Counted from the first letter of the stretch, positions 11,093-24,439 are shown. The stretch is 64,000 nucleotides of DNA from Anticarsia gemmatalis (GCF_050436995.1 NC_134753.1:8556001-8620000), one strand, 5' to 3'. Numbers and translations are program-made. Notes: generated from the letters alone by a model not told the origin.

Positions 11093-12598
11093 ATACTATA
11101 GCATCCATCACAGCTTAAAAGTCTAGATAATATAATATGAATAACGTGAGGTAGCTATAGTTACCAAAGTATTTCAAAGATGGTAATAAAATTTGAAAAC
11201 GCCAGCCTCTGACAGACAAAAAGCAAATAAATCATGTTTTTCAACAAAGAAGTGTAGGTACTCTTAATTGTGCCTCAAGTTTTGTTGAGCACAATGGAAT
11301 TTATGGCAAGAATCTAATTTCGAAAAGATAATATTCTGGATAAGACTTTTTAAGACTAACTTTATTTCCACAGGGATTGAAATATAACATTATAAACACA
11401 ATGTGTAGTTACTAGTTAGCTAATAGGTAGTATTTTTTATTATAAAATAGACGTTTTAAGAATACTTTGATCGTTTTTACATAAAGCTAAATTGCCGATG
11501 AATCAAATAAGGTAAACGATATATTTTATAAGGTTTCGTAGTCAAAGGGCAAAAAATAGAACTCCTATAAATTCGTTAAATTCTGTTTGCGGTCTTCAGG
11601 CCTACACTTCTCTGTATTACATTTGACATTGGCGACATTTTTAAAGGTAGAATTTTTTATCGTAGACCTCGCTTTTGCCGTTCTAGAATCCCGTAGAAGC
11701 GAAAGGAAAATATTATAGTATACAAACTGGAAAATGCAACGCATTTATAAAACTATTTATATAAAAATAAGTATAAAAATTTGTTTGTATGTCCTCAGAT
11801 GCGAAAAATGCTTAATAACTTTAAGCACTGTAATCTCTTTATTTGCAGACTCAATTTAAATAATAGAGTTGTCTAAAGTCTGTATTCGGTTTCCCATTTT
11901 AAATTAAAGAAAATATTGAGTGTTGCTACAGTAATTTTGTGGAACTTTCAAACGTTTTCCATCACAAAATTAACTTTAAAAGATGATTATACAAAGACAA
12001 CACCTAATTTAAGTTACTTTGTATATATCTTGAGCACATAACTTTGAACGTTTATTAAGAATACAAAATACATAACAATCAAAAATAATATTCTAAAAAA
12101 AAGAACCAAAAGGTTTTTGATTACAATGTGATGACATTTATCAAAAATTTTGAATGCATTATTGCGTTTCTTTAATGTAAAGCCAGTATTTTGGTAGTAA
12201 ATACTACAAATAAGTATAAAATCAAATGAAGAAAGATTACATTGTTGGTAGTAAACAATGATTTTCTTCACTTGTCACACGTGTCGATGTGGTTAGGTAT
12301 CCACTAGAACATTGGTTTGACTCTTAGGTAGAGAGTGTCAAACAAACGCAATGTTAATGAGTTTGTCGATCTTTGAACACGTATTTCAATTTACATAGCC
12401 TTAACCTTACTGTTGATGGCAATTTGTTATTGTCCTATTGCTGGGTACGGTCTCAGATTATTTGAGCCTTATTCCATTATATTGTTTACTTCGTAACTCT
12501 TAGACAAAGTAAAAAAATTGGCTGCCCAAAAATGGAGCCAAAATAGCCAAAAGTCGTCAATTTACTTTTACTAATTATAATTCAAAACACGTATTAGG
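11093..12598. other. anonymous AT-rich DNA
   Basis: No gene or known repeat recognised. The 85-codon reverse frame at 12014-12271 is rich in I, F, K and N, as expected from AT-rich non-coding DNA. Confidence 0.45.
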
Positions 12599-13092
12599 TA
12601 TATATGTTACTGTAAAAGCCCGAACGGTGGTAAATCCTAAGATTTTCCGGTATAACCTAAGATTTACCAACTCGCAATGGTAAAAGTCCGAACAATTCTT
12701 TTATTTCGAACTTTTACCTATATTCAATTGATGATATCGAGATGTCGCCGGAGCACCGCTTCGCGGGGCTCCTCCTTCTGGGTGGTTAAAAAAAAATAAC
12801 CACGAAGGCTAAGGTGGGAGCTTCGTTTCGCTCGCTCCCACCTTAGCCTTCTAACCTAACCTACCCATGTCGCTATGCCCAAAACTCCTTCTTTATAACT
12901 ATGTCACGGTATATAATTATACCGTGAAATAGTTATAAACATAGTTATGGAGGAGGATTTTTTTATATATCGTAACATAGTTTTTAAACTCTGGCTTGTT
13001 CGGACTTTTACCATTGAGAGTTGGTAAATCTTAGGTTTTACCGGAAAATCTTAAGATTTACCACAGTTCGGGCTTTTACAGTAACATATATA
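12599..13092. mobile_element. 494-bp fold-back MITE with 97-bp inverted ends
   Basis: The ends 12599-12695 and 12996-13092 are inverted repeats with 4 mismatches in 97 by my alignment. Each starts TATATATGTTACTGTAAAAG and contains GCCCGAAC, GGTAAATC, AAGATTTACCAACTC and GTAAAAGTCCGAACAA. The TA at the outer edge may be target or element sequence. The interior holds stacked hairpins: GGAGC..GGGGCTCC near 12750-12772, an 18-bp perfect stem at 12804-12851, and CACGGTATA..TATACCGTG near 12905-12926. There is no open frame for a transposase, so it is non-autonomous. Family unknown to me. Confidence 0.85.
12804..12851. repeat. 18-bp perfect GC-rich hairpin inside the MITE
   Basis: GAAGGCTAAGGTGGGAGC (12804-12821) pairs exactly with 12834-12851 around a 12-nt loop TTCGTTTCGCTC. 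It is the strongest of the internal stems in the fold-back element at 12599-13092. Confidence 0.85.
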
Positions 13093-13097
13093 ATACA

Positions 13098-13262
13098 ACT
13101 AGTTCGCAACTTTGGCCGCGTAGAATTTCACCCTTTTCGGAGAGGAATTTCCAAATCCATTCTAAGTGCTCCTCTACACTTTCTAAGGAATTTGCTTACC
13201 AAATTTCTTTTTTCTACGCTCAGTAGTTTTGGCTGTGCGTTGTCCATCAGTCAGACAATTAA
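13098..13262 (-). mobile_element. Hel-B-related remnant
   Basis: Starts CTAGTTCGCAACTTTGGCCG, then TTACCAAATTTC and CAGTAGTTTTGGCTGTGCGT, CATCAGTCAGAC, the same order as 10848-11092. Immediately follows the fold-back MITE. Degenerate. The 88-codon frame at 13021-13287 runs across both repeats and is not a gene. Confidence 0.6.
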
Positions 13263-13300
13263 TCACTCAATAACGGAAGAATTTTAAATATCTTGATTTA

Positions 13301-13367
13301 GCAGTGAAAACTGCATGAAAATCCGGTCAGTAGTTTACAGATTACTACGAACAGATAGACAGATACC
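13301..13367 (+). mobile_element. repeat remnant (GTGAAAACTGCATGAAAATC type)
   Basis: GCAGTGAAAACTGCATGAAA, ATCCGGTCAGTAGTTTACAG and ACAGATAGACAGATACC resemble the reverse complement of 18755-18905 (GCGGTTTTCACT, GACTGAACATATTTTCATGC, GTCTGTCTG). This is a second dispersed family, probably another short Helitron-like element, but no ends are preserved here. Confidence 0.5.
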
Positions 13368-16300
13368 ATGGCTTTTTTACTCGCAATCGCAATGTTATCT
13401 GATCGCAGAAGCCTAAGTAATTAACACTGAATGGCTTAATTTATTTCAGCATGCAACATTTGAAGACTCGCCGCAGGTAATTACTATCATTTGCTTGTCA
13501 CTTTCCGTGGAGTTTTAAACTACGGCCTTTTGTAGATGGCACGTCGGCCTTTCAATAATAATATGCCATTAAAAGGGTTTAAGTGTTGTAATTAAACAAA
13601 TTGTGACTTTATCGCTTCTGTAGTTCTGACCTGTTTTGTTCTAATCGTTTTTGGCTGGAAATTTGTTAAACGATGCAATCGTAATGTGGGACGGTCGAGG
13701 GTTTGAAAAGCTCTTTTAGAATAAGGGTAACTTTTCCAAACGCATTTACTAAGAGGATACAATATGTGCCGTTCTAGCGGTCATTAATGGTCAAACATCT
13801 GAACCTACTCGTATTTAACTTATAATGCCCAGTGCCTTACGTGGCTCGGAAAGATTTCAGCTATTTTGTCCTTGATTTGCACCAATGGCCGTTCCGGGCA
13901 CCAGCTAATACTAGTAAAAGTGTTCATAACAAGGAAAATAAATAAGTTGATGGGAAATCATATTTGAAGAAACACGAGAGGCGTAGGATTTCACTGATGG
14001 AGTATGTGAGGAAAACATCTTATTGATTCGGCCTAAATAAATATAACAGAATTTATGTGTAAAAATAGACACCATATTTTTTACCAGTAATCAAACGCGA
14101 GATGGACAGAAACTTAATATTATTAAATATTTATAATATTAGTATAGATTATTGAACAGATGTCCTAAAAAAGTTAAAGTTACTTAGACTTGTTATTCAA
14201 ATATCCAATTTATAAATATTAAGCCACTGCTTCAGTTAGGTATTGAGTAAAATTGAAAGTTACAGAGACAATTTAATGAAATTAAGAACGTAATGGAGAT
14301 TTTTTATCAACAATATTACTCGTATATTCAATCAATTGAAGTATATTGAGCGTGTGTTCATCTTAATAAGGTCATAAACCCGTTCAAACACTTCTATATC
14401 TCTTTGAATAAAAGTAAACGTATTCAAAACTTCAAATATTCGCGCGAATCAATTAATCGACTATTTATTTGAACTGTTCATCAAAGGTTTAAATTCATGG
14501 AAATAACTTAAACGTTCAAATCAAATGCTTCAGTGTACATTCCACTCTACATAAAGGATCCAATTTAGAGATTTCCTAATGCAGGCTTATAAGTTGAACA
14601 AACCGTACGCGTTAATATTATTATTGAACTCATTGGTAAATAGCACATAAAGAAAAGTGTCAACTGTTTAAATAGACTTTTTTTTTATTCTTTCATTGAT
14701 ATAGAAATTGGATTCGAGAGTCAATCGATAGGCAATTTATTTTATTTGTATTTATATAGAACAAAATAAAAACCGAAGAATATTTACATTAGTGCAAATA
14801 GATGCGACTGTGAATAAAATAAAAAAAATACCTTTATTATGTGTGTAAATGCGACTGTGAAGTAATGTGACATTACCCCGTATAATTTTAGAAATTTTGT
14901 CTCTCTTGTCTTACAAAATATATACCCAAATGAATGTACGTGTTTGGAAAGTTAAATAGAGAGAGAGGAAGATTCCAATATATCATTACGTACGTTCATG
15001 TCATATGGATATCAATCCGACATAATCCTTCACCATTGCGAATGTAGGGAATTTTATTACGTTCTTGGGCGCGTCAGATACCGTTGAGTTTTATAGGATA
15101 ACACTCCCATCCCTTTCATTTGATAGGTAATGTGATTACGGCAAAATATCCCGTTACGAGCGTCGAAGGTGAAAGGGGAAAATATTTAAAGATTTAAAAT
15201 CAAAAGTGCTTCTAGGAAATGCCACCGGTCGATAGTTAAATTGGTAGTATTGTATCGCGTTCATTTGACATTGGTGCTCGGTACTTTACAGTCTAGATTT
15301 ACATTAAAATAATTTATATGTAGTAATTCGGAGTTAACTGTAAGTGTCTTTTTCAACTGTCTACACTGTAAAGTCTTTATAAGTTATATTCTCAAACATA
15401 AATCCGGTATTTTGTGCACTATTTAGATATAATTTAAATAAAAAACAAGTGCTGTATATTTATTATTGTTTTTAAGAGACACAAATAACATTTTAAAATA
15501 CATAACTTTATCAGTCAGAATACTGAAGAATAAGAAGCGATCAAAAGTAAACATGAAATATGTAAGGGAAGTTGCGAAGTTACAGTTTGGCTTAACTTTG
15601 TCTCTTGACATACATATATCGGAACTTCGATACATCCAAGTAAGTTTAAGTGCCAAAGTATAAAATGCTTTTCAATTTTCAATTAAGTTATTTTGGAATG
15701 AATTCGTAAAAATAATAACAGAATAAACAAACATGGTTACAGAATATTTCATCTCTATTTCATGTAAACTTCGAATGAAATTCTTATTGCTTTTTCTGTT
15801 TTAGTAAGTCTGAATATTACAAAGGTGAATTTATTCATGTATTACTGAAGCATGTTCATTGTTCATTTCAAATTATAGAACAAAGAAATTATGAAGTACG
15901 AAAACTACTTGACTCAGATTCGACCATTGAACTTTGGTATTTTAGGAATAATTGGAATTGTGATCAAAATTCAAATACCATATTGTTTCAACGTTACAAC
16001 TTTTAGAACCTATATATTATTATCTTAACCTAAATTGAACTCTATTCTAAGTTTGGTTCTTGGCTTCACTAGTGACGGTTTGCCTTTAAAAAATATATTA
16101 ATATGTACTTTCATAAGTTTTTTGAAATGACACATGATTGAGTATACTCAAACGACAAATTGTGCATCTCCGTCTAATTTAAATGCTATATTTTCAAACA
16201 AAACTTGCGTGTTTATTGCGATTAAGTTGATCACAGATCACTTCAAAACAATTTAGTTAGTTCAGTGTCACCGTATTATGTTTCATGGCGTATCTTTGAT

Positions 16301-17610
16301 GGCAGCTCAAATGTTTACCCACCTAGAAATTACGGTCTAAACTTTGAACAAAGTAAATTCTCTTTTATATTGCTAACAACGAATATTTGGAATATTCACG
16401 CCTAGCACTAGGTACATTGTATTCAAATTCTTTGTCTGCACTTGCTTGCAAGTGGTAATTTATTCAATTCTCCGTTTCAATTTCAGAAGAGACTTTAGCT
16501 ACTTTAGTAGTCTTCAACTCAAAGATGAATTTTTAATTATGACGAGACTTTATAAATACCTAAAGCGCGATTTTCTACACTCGGCATCAAGCGAAACCCG
16601 ATAGGGGTGCCGGTTTTTTTTTCTTTGATAGTCAATGAGCAGTAGCAAAAAATTTTACCTACCCATTACCTTTTTTTGACGATCCACTTATACTTATTTT
16701 TTTTAAATGTAAATAAAAACTCAACAATTTTCTTTGGCAAATTATTGTGGGAGCGTTGAGAGATATGTCAGACGACTGTTTGTGCCTGTGGTCTGATTAA
16801 GACTGAGTAAATACGGGTTTGTTAACCAGGTAACAAGATTACGTGTGCATAATTTGATAGACTAACTAGTCGTCCCCGAAACCTATTTCAGTGTTAGGTA
16901 AATAACAATGTATTCTGTTGCTTCCGACGCTTATATTTATTTAGTTTTTTATTCAATAGTTCTGACCGTCGTCAAATATCGTATATTGAAGCGGTTTGTT
17001 AGAACTTCATAAAAGTTTGATTTGTTTGTCTGAAATCCCAGTTTTGAAACGAAGTTGGTTAAAATTGATTGATCGTTTCTGTTCTTCAAAAGGGATTTTC
17101 AATAGTTTCGATGGACGTGTGTTATGTTATTTGTTATTGAAATTTTCGGTTGATATGCTCGGTTAAATAATTTAAGAGGTATAAAATTTTCCATTTACAT
17201 TATATCTTTGCTTGCGATGTTAAATATCTAATATAATAAATTATGGTCTCTGCCTACCCAGAATAAGTAGTGTTTTAATGTATGTATGAAACTAAATATA
17301 ATGTTAATTAAACTGGCTTATAAATATATAATAATTAGTAACAAGGAAGTATGCACTCGTAACAATTTAACTAGTCAAAGAGCCTTGGATTTATACTTTT
17401 ATTAACTACATTGTTTAATAGTCAATTACTGATAGTATGATATAATGTCATTGTTATTCTTCTTCTTGTTTGTTGACCTACATGTATATTACACTGAAAT
17501 GCAAATAAATGAATACATTTCCTTGAAAGGAGTCACAATAGATTCTTTATTTACCTACACCATTTGTTATGCGTGTTATTATTTATAGAGCCTTGCTTTT
17601 ATATGTAACT
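13368..17610. other. long stretch, almost featureless
   Basis: No gene recognised. Two small repeat scraps: TTTATAATATTAGTATAGAT at 14130-14149, which equals the reverse of a Hel-A 5' end, and CGCGATTTTCTACACTCGGC near 16566-16586, which resembles a MITE-5 end. The overlapping short frames at 15423-15663 lie on opposite strands of the same DNA and have no domain. Confidence 0.4.
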
Positions 17611-17725
17611 ACAAGCTTTTCCTCACGGCTTCGTTCTCTTACAAGTTCAGAGACATATCGCAATTTTATCTCTATCGGTGCAGTAGTTTAGCAATGAAAG
17701 CGTAATAGATAGTTATTCTTACAAT
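17611..17725 (-). mobile_element. Hel-B remnant
   Basis: CAAGCTTTTCCTCACGGCTT then CGTTCTCTTACAAG, ATCGGTGCAGTAGTTTAGCA and GAAAGCGTAATAGATAG follow the order of a reverse-strand Hel-B. Ends are lost and similarity is modest. Confidence 0.45.
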
Positions 17726-18317
17726 TTAATATTAGTTTTGGCGGTTTGAATGTTTCAGAAACAAAAACAAAACAATAAATTAAACGAATCAACTTTGAGG
17801 AGAACCCAAAACCTACGTAATTCCAATTAGCATTCAGTTTGAAGTTACCGAACTTTGGTTTTTGTAAAGACTTCATGTTTGTTTTGAGAAGCATATTATT
17901 TAAATAATGTGTAGGTTTCTAAAGATATATTTAATTGTATTAATGTATAAGAGTAACAAGAGTTCCGAAGTTTTAGGCACGCATGTTTTATTGTTTGTGT
18001 AAGAATTAGAATATTCTACATTATTAGTATGTTAACTAATTTGTAAAATGTACGCGGCAACTATTCATTAGGTTGGTTTGTTTCTAGTAAAAAAGTGGTT
18101 TCTTGATAAAAGTTCTTCGACCTCAGTATTATCCATTATAAATACTAATATAACCATGTGTTTGCCACTTAAAGTGGGATTTAAATATTATGTATTAGAG
18201 AAAATACGTAAAATGTCATCCTAGCTACGTTATCCGGCTACGGTGGTCATTTCGGAAACCGTACTACAGTACAGGATTTTGTTTGTAGCGTTCTAATGTG
18301 TCTCTATTCTTTCATTC

Positions 18318-18432
18318 TTATAGCCCGATGGGACAGACAACCCACACAAATACATACGTATGTAAAAATAAGTATGTTTGTAAAAGTCTCCGCGACACAA
18401 AAGCAATTCTTAATGCGGGAGTTGTCTTTTCG
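18318..18432 (+). mobile_element. SINE-t fragment
   Basis: GCCCGATGGGACAGACAA then TATGTTTGTAAAAGTCTCCG, CGACACAAAAGCAATTCTTA and ATGCGGGAGTTGTCTTTT. The second half matches 57480-57559 and the reverse strand of 39627-39735. It lacks the tRNA-like 5' region, so this copy is a 5'-truncated body. The 67-codon frame at 18296-18499 overlaps it and is not a gene. Confidence 0.65.
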
Positions 18433-18754
18433 AATTAAACAACCTGTGAGAGGTCAAAAGCAGGACATATTGAACGTGGTCATACGTTGTTTAGTATAAC
18501 TATAGACATTTTACATTTACTTGAATATTCACAAAATAGCACAATAGCGATAATAAGTTTAAATGTCCTTTTAATGAAACAATTAAGTGAACTAACATGG
18601 CTCACAGGACGGAATTAATCGTTCATCTCATTTAGAGTTCTATTCAAAACAACGGGTATATTTAATCATTATATTTAGGTATATTTACAGATACTTAAGA
18701 ACAAGCTGCCATTATAATATATCTGCCAGATTGCTTGAATTTCATATACCTATC

Positions 18755-18905
18755 ACTATCACTTCTAATAATATAGAATAACGTCCCTTCGCCGCGTTTG
18801 TGTCTGTCTGTTTGCGATAACCTCAAAACGACTGAACATATTTTCATGCGGTTTTCACTCATAGATAGCGAAGTGATTCTCGGTTTCGGTTTGTAGTTAT
18901 ATTTG
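18755..18905 (-). mobile_element. short dispersed repeat remnant
   Basis: On the minus strand it reads GTGAAAACCGCATGAAAATA, GTTCAGTCGTTTTGAGGTTA, TCGCAAACAGACAGACACAA and ACGCGGCGAAGGGACG. This order is one I know as a frequent lepidopteran repeat, and it is also seen at 13301-13367. The 76-codon reverse frame at 18695-18925 is this repeat read as protein. Confidence 0.55.
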
Positions 18906-20460
18906 TCATGGTTTATTTGGTGCAACCCGGGGGAAGATGTGACTGGTCGCTTGTTTACAATATTTAAAAAAACATGTAATTTAAGAAGGTTACCTTCATT
19001 ATTCGTAATTTTTGTTTGTGTTGCCTAAATGAGCATGATAAAATATTGTTAGGTTTATACTTTAACAAGATTGTATTAAACTGAATGTAACAATTCGTAA
19101 TATTTGGTTGAATGATAATATTATACCTTCATACTATCATTAATTTTGGATCTACGGTTTATTTTAATAATAAAACAAAAATATTTATGCAAAACTCAAT
19201 ATCTTTGCGCTGTTACGTTAGAGAACCGTGAACAGAATAATTTTAAAGATAACCTATTGAGCAGATTATAAAAAAAAATATAGGAATTATTAGAAATTAG
19301 TTGATCCTTATGCATATAATTATACAATAACGACAATTTCTCTAGCTATTTCATAATTATCTTGTTATTTAAATATTTTTATCACTTAGACTTGAGTTAC
19401 TTACATTACACAGATGTTTTTAATAGCATTTATTTTTGGTATAATATTTAGCATGCCCTAGACGTATGTCTCAAGGTTAAATATTCAACATTAAATTCAT
19501 AAAAACAAAATTAATGATTCGTATTGTAATTTTGGTGGGAAACACATCATGACTACACATTATTTTAATTTAATTAAACGTTTATTTTTCTTATATTAGA
19601 TTTTATAGAATTAAAATATTTGAATATAAACTGTATTTTCTGTATTAGAATTCACTCTGGGTTTCTGTCACGGGAAGCTGAAACAGCTAAAGTAAAAAAT
19701 CCGAAGAATTAATAATATTATTTTGTTAAATTCTCTGAACTAGGGTATTAGTACCAAATAACTTTTGATAAAATAAAATAGCAGACTATTTTCTACAAAA
19801 GCAACGGGTCCCGTCTAATAATATTATAATGTTGCTGCTTAAAAAACCCTAATTAAAAAGAATAGTGCCACTCCCTCGGCGCTTGATTATGTGGTATAAT
19901 CTAGACAACTCTATCTAAACATTTGTAATTCTTTATGGGTAAATACAGTTGTTATATTTTATATCAATTTGAGAACTGCAGGGATTCTCGTCTACAAAAC
20001 AGAGCTTCTAATTATATGGCTTTAAATTAAAAAAAATGGGTTCTAAAACAAAAAAGGTGACTTAACAAAAAGTATTAAAATTAGGTAGTGACTAGTGATT
20101 TAATGATACTATTTTTAGCTATAAAATAAGCAACGCTGTAACTTCCAACTCAATGATTTACTGTAATTTTTTGACTATGTATAAATATAGAATTTACGTG
20201 ACAACGTATTTTTGACAATCGAACAGATAGACTCAAATATATGCAACAAATTGTTTTTTTTTATTATTTTCTGAGCGTGGTAGGATAGTCTGCTTCAAAG
20301 ATCTATACACAGAAACATTTCAATCGTATTTTTTGTATGTAAATATCAAATTAAATAAAATTTTAATATATATTTTATAATTTAAAATGCTTTTAAAATG
20401 TGACATGTGTTTGTAATACTGACGTTTCATAAACACTGTGTCTATAGAAAAAAATAATTT
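18906..20460. other. anonymous very AT-rich DNA
   Basis: Nothing recognised. Among the most A/T-rich parts of the window. Confidence 0.45.
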
Positions 20461-20572
20461 AGCAAATTAGTCCAGCCGTTTAGAAATGATCGCTGAACAT
20501 ACATATAAAAAAAAATATCGCCACGAATTGAGAACCTCCTCCTATTTTTTGAAGTAGGTTAAAACAGTTTTA
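20461..20572 (+). mobile_element. short dispersed repeat, 3' portion
   Basis: TTAGTCCAGCCGTTTAGAAA, GAACATACATATAAAAAAAA, ATCGCCACGAATTGAGAACC, TCCTCCTATTTTTTGAAGTA and GGTTAAAA. I recognise this order as a widespread lepidopteran repeat; the CCAGCCGTT element also occurs in Hel-D at 37145-37343. Boundaries are approximate. Confidence 0.55.
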
Positions 20573-21094
20573 ATACACTAAACCTTTCTAAGTTAATCAA
20601 GTGTTGAAATATCTTTGTGTGTAAGAAAAGGAAGCGTGGGATAACTTATAGCTCAAATACGTCACTGTCTTTGCTGTTGGCATTTGGCCTATACAGAAAT
20701 AAATATAATTAAATACTTTTTCTTCGAACGAATAAATCTTACTTCTTATGTCTCGGATAATGAAAATTCCTGCATTGCTACACCGAAAGCTAGACAAATA
20801 TTTGCGAATGTAAGTCTAGAAAGGCAGAATATCCTGAGTTTTTTTTACAGACGACGTTATTTATACTATTTATTTAACTAAATGCGTAAATTGAGTCTTT
20901 TATGTACCTATTTGTGATGCTGTAACGACAATCTATCAAAATTATTATTTAACTTTTATAAATAAAAATAATTGCATTAAACATTGAAATGAAACAAACG
21001 AAAGATGTATTTAGTGCCGATTATTTATAAGAATCAATACGATGTACCTAATTGTATTCACATGTGAAAATAAGTTCACATATAATGTATATAT

Positions 21095-21126
21095 ATATGT
21101 TAGTACGACACAATATGTTAGTACGA
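21095..21126 (+). repeat. two-copy tandem repeat, 18-bp period
   Basis: ATATGTTAGTACGACACA (21095-21112) followed directly by ATATGTTAGTACGA. A simple tandem duplication. Confidence 0.8.
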
Positions 21127-21280
21127 ATCGAGAATTTAGCTCACTAGGGAGATAAGAAATGCGTTAATGTATCACGTTACAAAGAGATCTCGTAAATGGA
21201 TAATGTTTCTTGCTAAAAGACGTTTTAAACGTTTCCTTTGTAGGTACATGATGTCCTTTAAACTGGCGAACAGTCGCGAT

Positions 21281-21310
21281 GTACGGGTGCCTACGGGTGC
21301 TTGCGGGTGC
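21281..21310 (+). repeat. three-copy tandem repeat, 10-bp unit
   Basis: GTACGGGTGC, CTACGGGTGC, TTGCGGGTGC in a row. The shared core is CGGGTGC. GC-rich relative to the surroundings. Probably replication slippage. Confidence 0.8.
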
Positions 21311-23204
21311 ACATTCCATCACGCAAGGACTAGGGGAGGAAAGTAAGCACAATTACATACAATTAGGCTCAAACTATGCTTTACTAGAGCTCTGCGCTAC
21401 TTTAAAGCGTTCAAATGTTCCCGCACCAAGTTGGCTTCTATTTAGCATTTAATTACATTGCAATTATTGTTACTTACTTTGTAAGAGAATTACATTATTT
21501 GTTGTAATATACACGTGTAACTTAACTTACTTTACAGGGTTCCGTAGCAAAACAAATAAATGTAAATGTACAGATTTATTTTATTAAAAAATAATATGAT
21601 AGATGTGTTTTAAGGCTCGTTAGTAGCACGTGGTTAAAAAAGTTTGAATAGGTACATAACTAATTAAAATTATGAGCACTGAGCGCTGACAAAAACTTTG
21701 ACAATTTGCAACCATGTAGAGAGCTCCCAATTGTAATTTTCGAGGCATACATAGGTATATAAACTGTGATGGTATAAAATATTTTTGGTACCACATTTTT
21801 TTAAATCGAAGGTCGTCTGACCAGACTGATGTTGTGGAACCTTAAAGTCTTTGTTTATTATTTGTTGTTTGTCGCCTTTGGTGACCTCCGCCCTTCATGT
21901 TTATTAGAGCTTCTTACTTCAAACGCAAAAAAATATATTTCAAGAGAGCCTCAGGACTACTATGATGTTTGTCGCGCTAATAAATATTGTTTCAAAAGTG
22001 CTTCAACATTGTTCTTTACACTATTTAAATTCATTAATGTCCGTTAAATCTATAAATAGACATATTTTGTTCAGAAGCGGACATTATTAAACGAAATTCA
22101 TAAAATTTATAGAATGTTCGGCCAAATATTAACGAATATGAAACATTTTTAATCGATCTTTTAAAAGAGAAGACTTATATTAATTATTAATAAATTACAC
22201 GTATAATTTACGTAACCAATATTTCTATTGCATTGTATAAACTGTAGACATGTCTCCAGCTTCTTGTAAGAGCAAACATGAGGTATTTTTGTACGTATCT
22301 CTCAAATGGAGCAATTTCTCAGGCGTAGATTTAAGTGGTGAACGCAGTATAAACCAAACATTAATTTTCTTGTTAAACATGTTTCGGAATACCTTACGAT
22401 GCTTCTGGCGCTTATCGTCACGTTAGAAAATTTTAATTCTTACTGTAAAAAAATCCTTTAAAATCTACTAAACTTTTCAGCAGAAAAGAAATGAAAATGT
22501 ATTTATATGACGCGATAAGTGTGCCGTCCTCGAAATAAATAAAAAGTATTTTCAATTTCACTCCCTATCTCACGTTACTTGTAAAATATGTGCATTGAGA
22601 ATTCTTCAATAATATTCTCATCTATATAACATTTATCGGGAATTAATATTAACTAGTAGGCCTGGCGTGTTCTTTATGCAGCGGTGAGAGGTATATGTGA
22701 CGTATTACCCTACCTTTCTTATGATATCTACTTAAATTCACTATTTGCAATACTTTGACAAACTGTTTGCATTCTATTTTTAGCTGATTTCATGAATGAT
22801 TGAAATGGGGTCGAGCGCTGCAAGTAGGATGTCGTATAAGGTGTTTAATATGTTTACAATTTTCTTCGCACATATCAGGTAGGTATGTTATAAATAAGGT
22901 ATAATAAAATATCGCCCAAACGACGAGTGTAAAATCGCTTTTATCTATGCCAAAAAAATATTTTTAACCTAAAATTCTTATATTTATTTGCACAATATTT
23001 ACAATTACATTTTTAATTATTTACAGCCACAATAAACTTACTATATATACAAAGAGATAAAACATTGAATAGTTTTAAGATTAGTCTAAATCTGTGTTAA
23101 TAACCTTTTCTCGTTTGTAGTTTTAATCCGTTACTGGCAAAATTGGTAAAAGGAGGCTTTCAGAGCAGAAAGGTGCCTACGCACGATCAGAATGTAAATT
23201 TTTA

Positions 23205-23293
23205 CGCTAATGGCTTTGTTTGCGAATTGTTGAGGGCTGATGTAGGTGGATTCAAATCCCGTGATTGACCTTTTCATTTTATTTTTGTAAAAG
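23205..23293 (+). mobile_element. SINE-t remnant with tRNA-like B box
   Basis: TAATGGCTTTGTTTGCGAAT could be a decayed A box; GGATTCAAATCCC (23248-23260) fits the B-box pattern GGTTCRANTCC with small changes, followed by GTGATTG and T-rich DNA. Spacing of about 40 nt between boxes fits a tRNA-derived SINE. Too decayed to be a tRNA gene. Confidence 0.5.
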
Positions 23294-24439
23294 TAGATTT
23301 TTTTTCACAAAAGAGGTTGCTTGACCCGATTAAGATACTCTGTGATCTGATGTTCGGTAAATTTCCATGCTAATGGATTCGTGAGAAACAATAAAATGAA
23401 CCTATTACTGTTGGTGCTACGCCAGTTGTAGGGCCGTAGTCGTTAAGAGAACTGGGTTAAAGGATGTCCGAATTTGAAGAGAGCCTTTAACACACTTCTT
23501 TGGCTGTAGCAAAAAATATTCAGGTCAATGGACTTCTAACTTCTCGATAAATTACATAAACTTCAAGTTCTGCGTTTGATAGCAAATATAAATAAAGAAG
23601 CTTTTACCCTCACTCATAAAACTCGATCCAAATGAGGTCAATGTATCGCAGCGATCTAGAAATGAGAATTAAAATCTAACTTTTTAAAACATATTTCTTA
23701 TTATTTTAACATCAAACCACTTAAATATCAAAAGATAAAAAGTTATTCGTACGGTAAATATTTTCTCTCTTTTGGAAACCAGAACTTTTCTTCGAAAGTT
23801 ATTCTTGCGATGATAAAATGGGTAATAAAATCGTACCCGTGCGCGATGTACAGACACGACGCTTCGGGGCAAATGAGTTGAATGGAAGAGAATGACTCAC
23901 TGCTTGTATTGTACCAAATTTGTACAAAAAATACATTCATATACGCACGAGTAGGTAAGAGTAAAAATAAACATCTATGAAATACAAAGGTTTCGTGATT
24001 GAAAGGATGTTCAGTAGTTCTCATTCAGTTTGTGGTTTACAGATAGCGTTTGTAACACGTGCAGTTGCATTCTCTGGAGTAACAAGTTTGTTCTACTCGT
24101 AAGAGCGTTGAACACGAGTCTAAAATTTACTCAACGCGACTAGCACTATACGAATGACAAAGACTATTTGACGGCACAGTGGTATATTCGTAGACATCTG
24201 AGAAAATAAAAGACGAAAATGTTGACTAATGTTTATTTATTTAGTAGTATTAACGTAGACAGTATAAAAAGCAGACAGTGTAATAATACACCAAAGAGAA
24301 ACGCCTAATAAAATACATTAACATTTTAGTTTTACAAAGTTCCTAGGATTTTGTTTTTTGCTCGAAGGTGAATAGTTCAGACAACGTTATTACTAAACAT
24401 TTTTTATATTGAACCCTTAGTGGCTGTCATTATTAATTA
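23294..24439. other. anonymous DNA
   Basis: Nothing recognised. The overlapping reverse frames at 23684-23872 and 23743-24024 are in different frames of the same DNA and have no domain. Confidence 0.45.

Larger units (their letters stand above)
20573..23204. other. anonymous DNA with two small tandem repeats
   Basis: No gene recognised. The short frames at 20597-20881 lie on opposite strands of the same DNA. Two small tandem duplications (21095-21126, 21281-21310) are listed separately. A GGTTCCGTAGCAAAAC string near 21539 may be a scrap of the repeat at 37887. Confidence 0.4.

Noticed and set aside
12852..12866. CTAACCTAACCTACC as a telomeric (TTAGG)n tract
   Set aside because: Only two units, inside the fold-back MITE.
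21281..21310. Short GC-rich tandem repeat as a CRISPR-like or regulatory array
   Set aside because: Only three 10-bp units without spacers; slippage is the simpler explanation, and CRISPR does not occur in animals.
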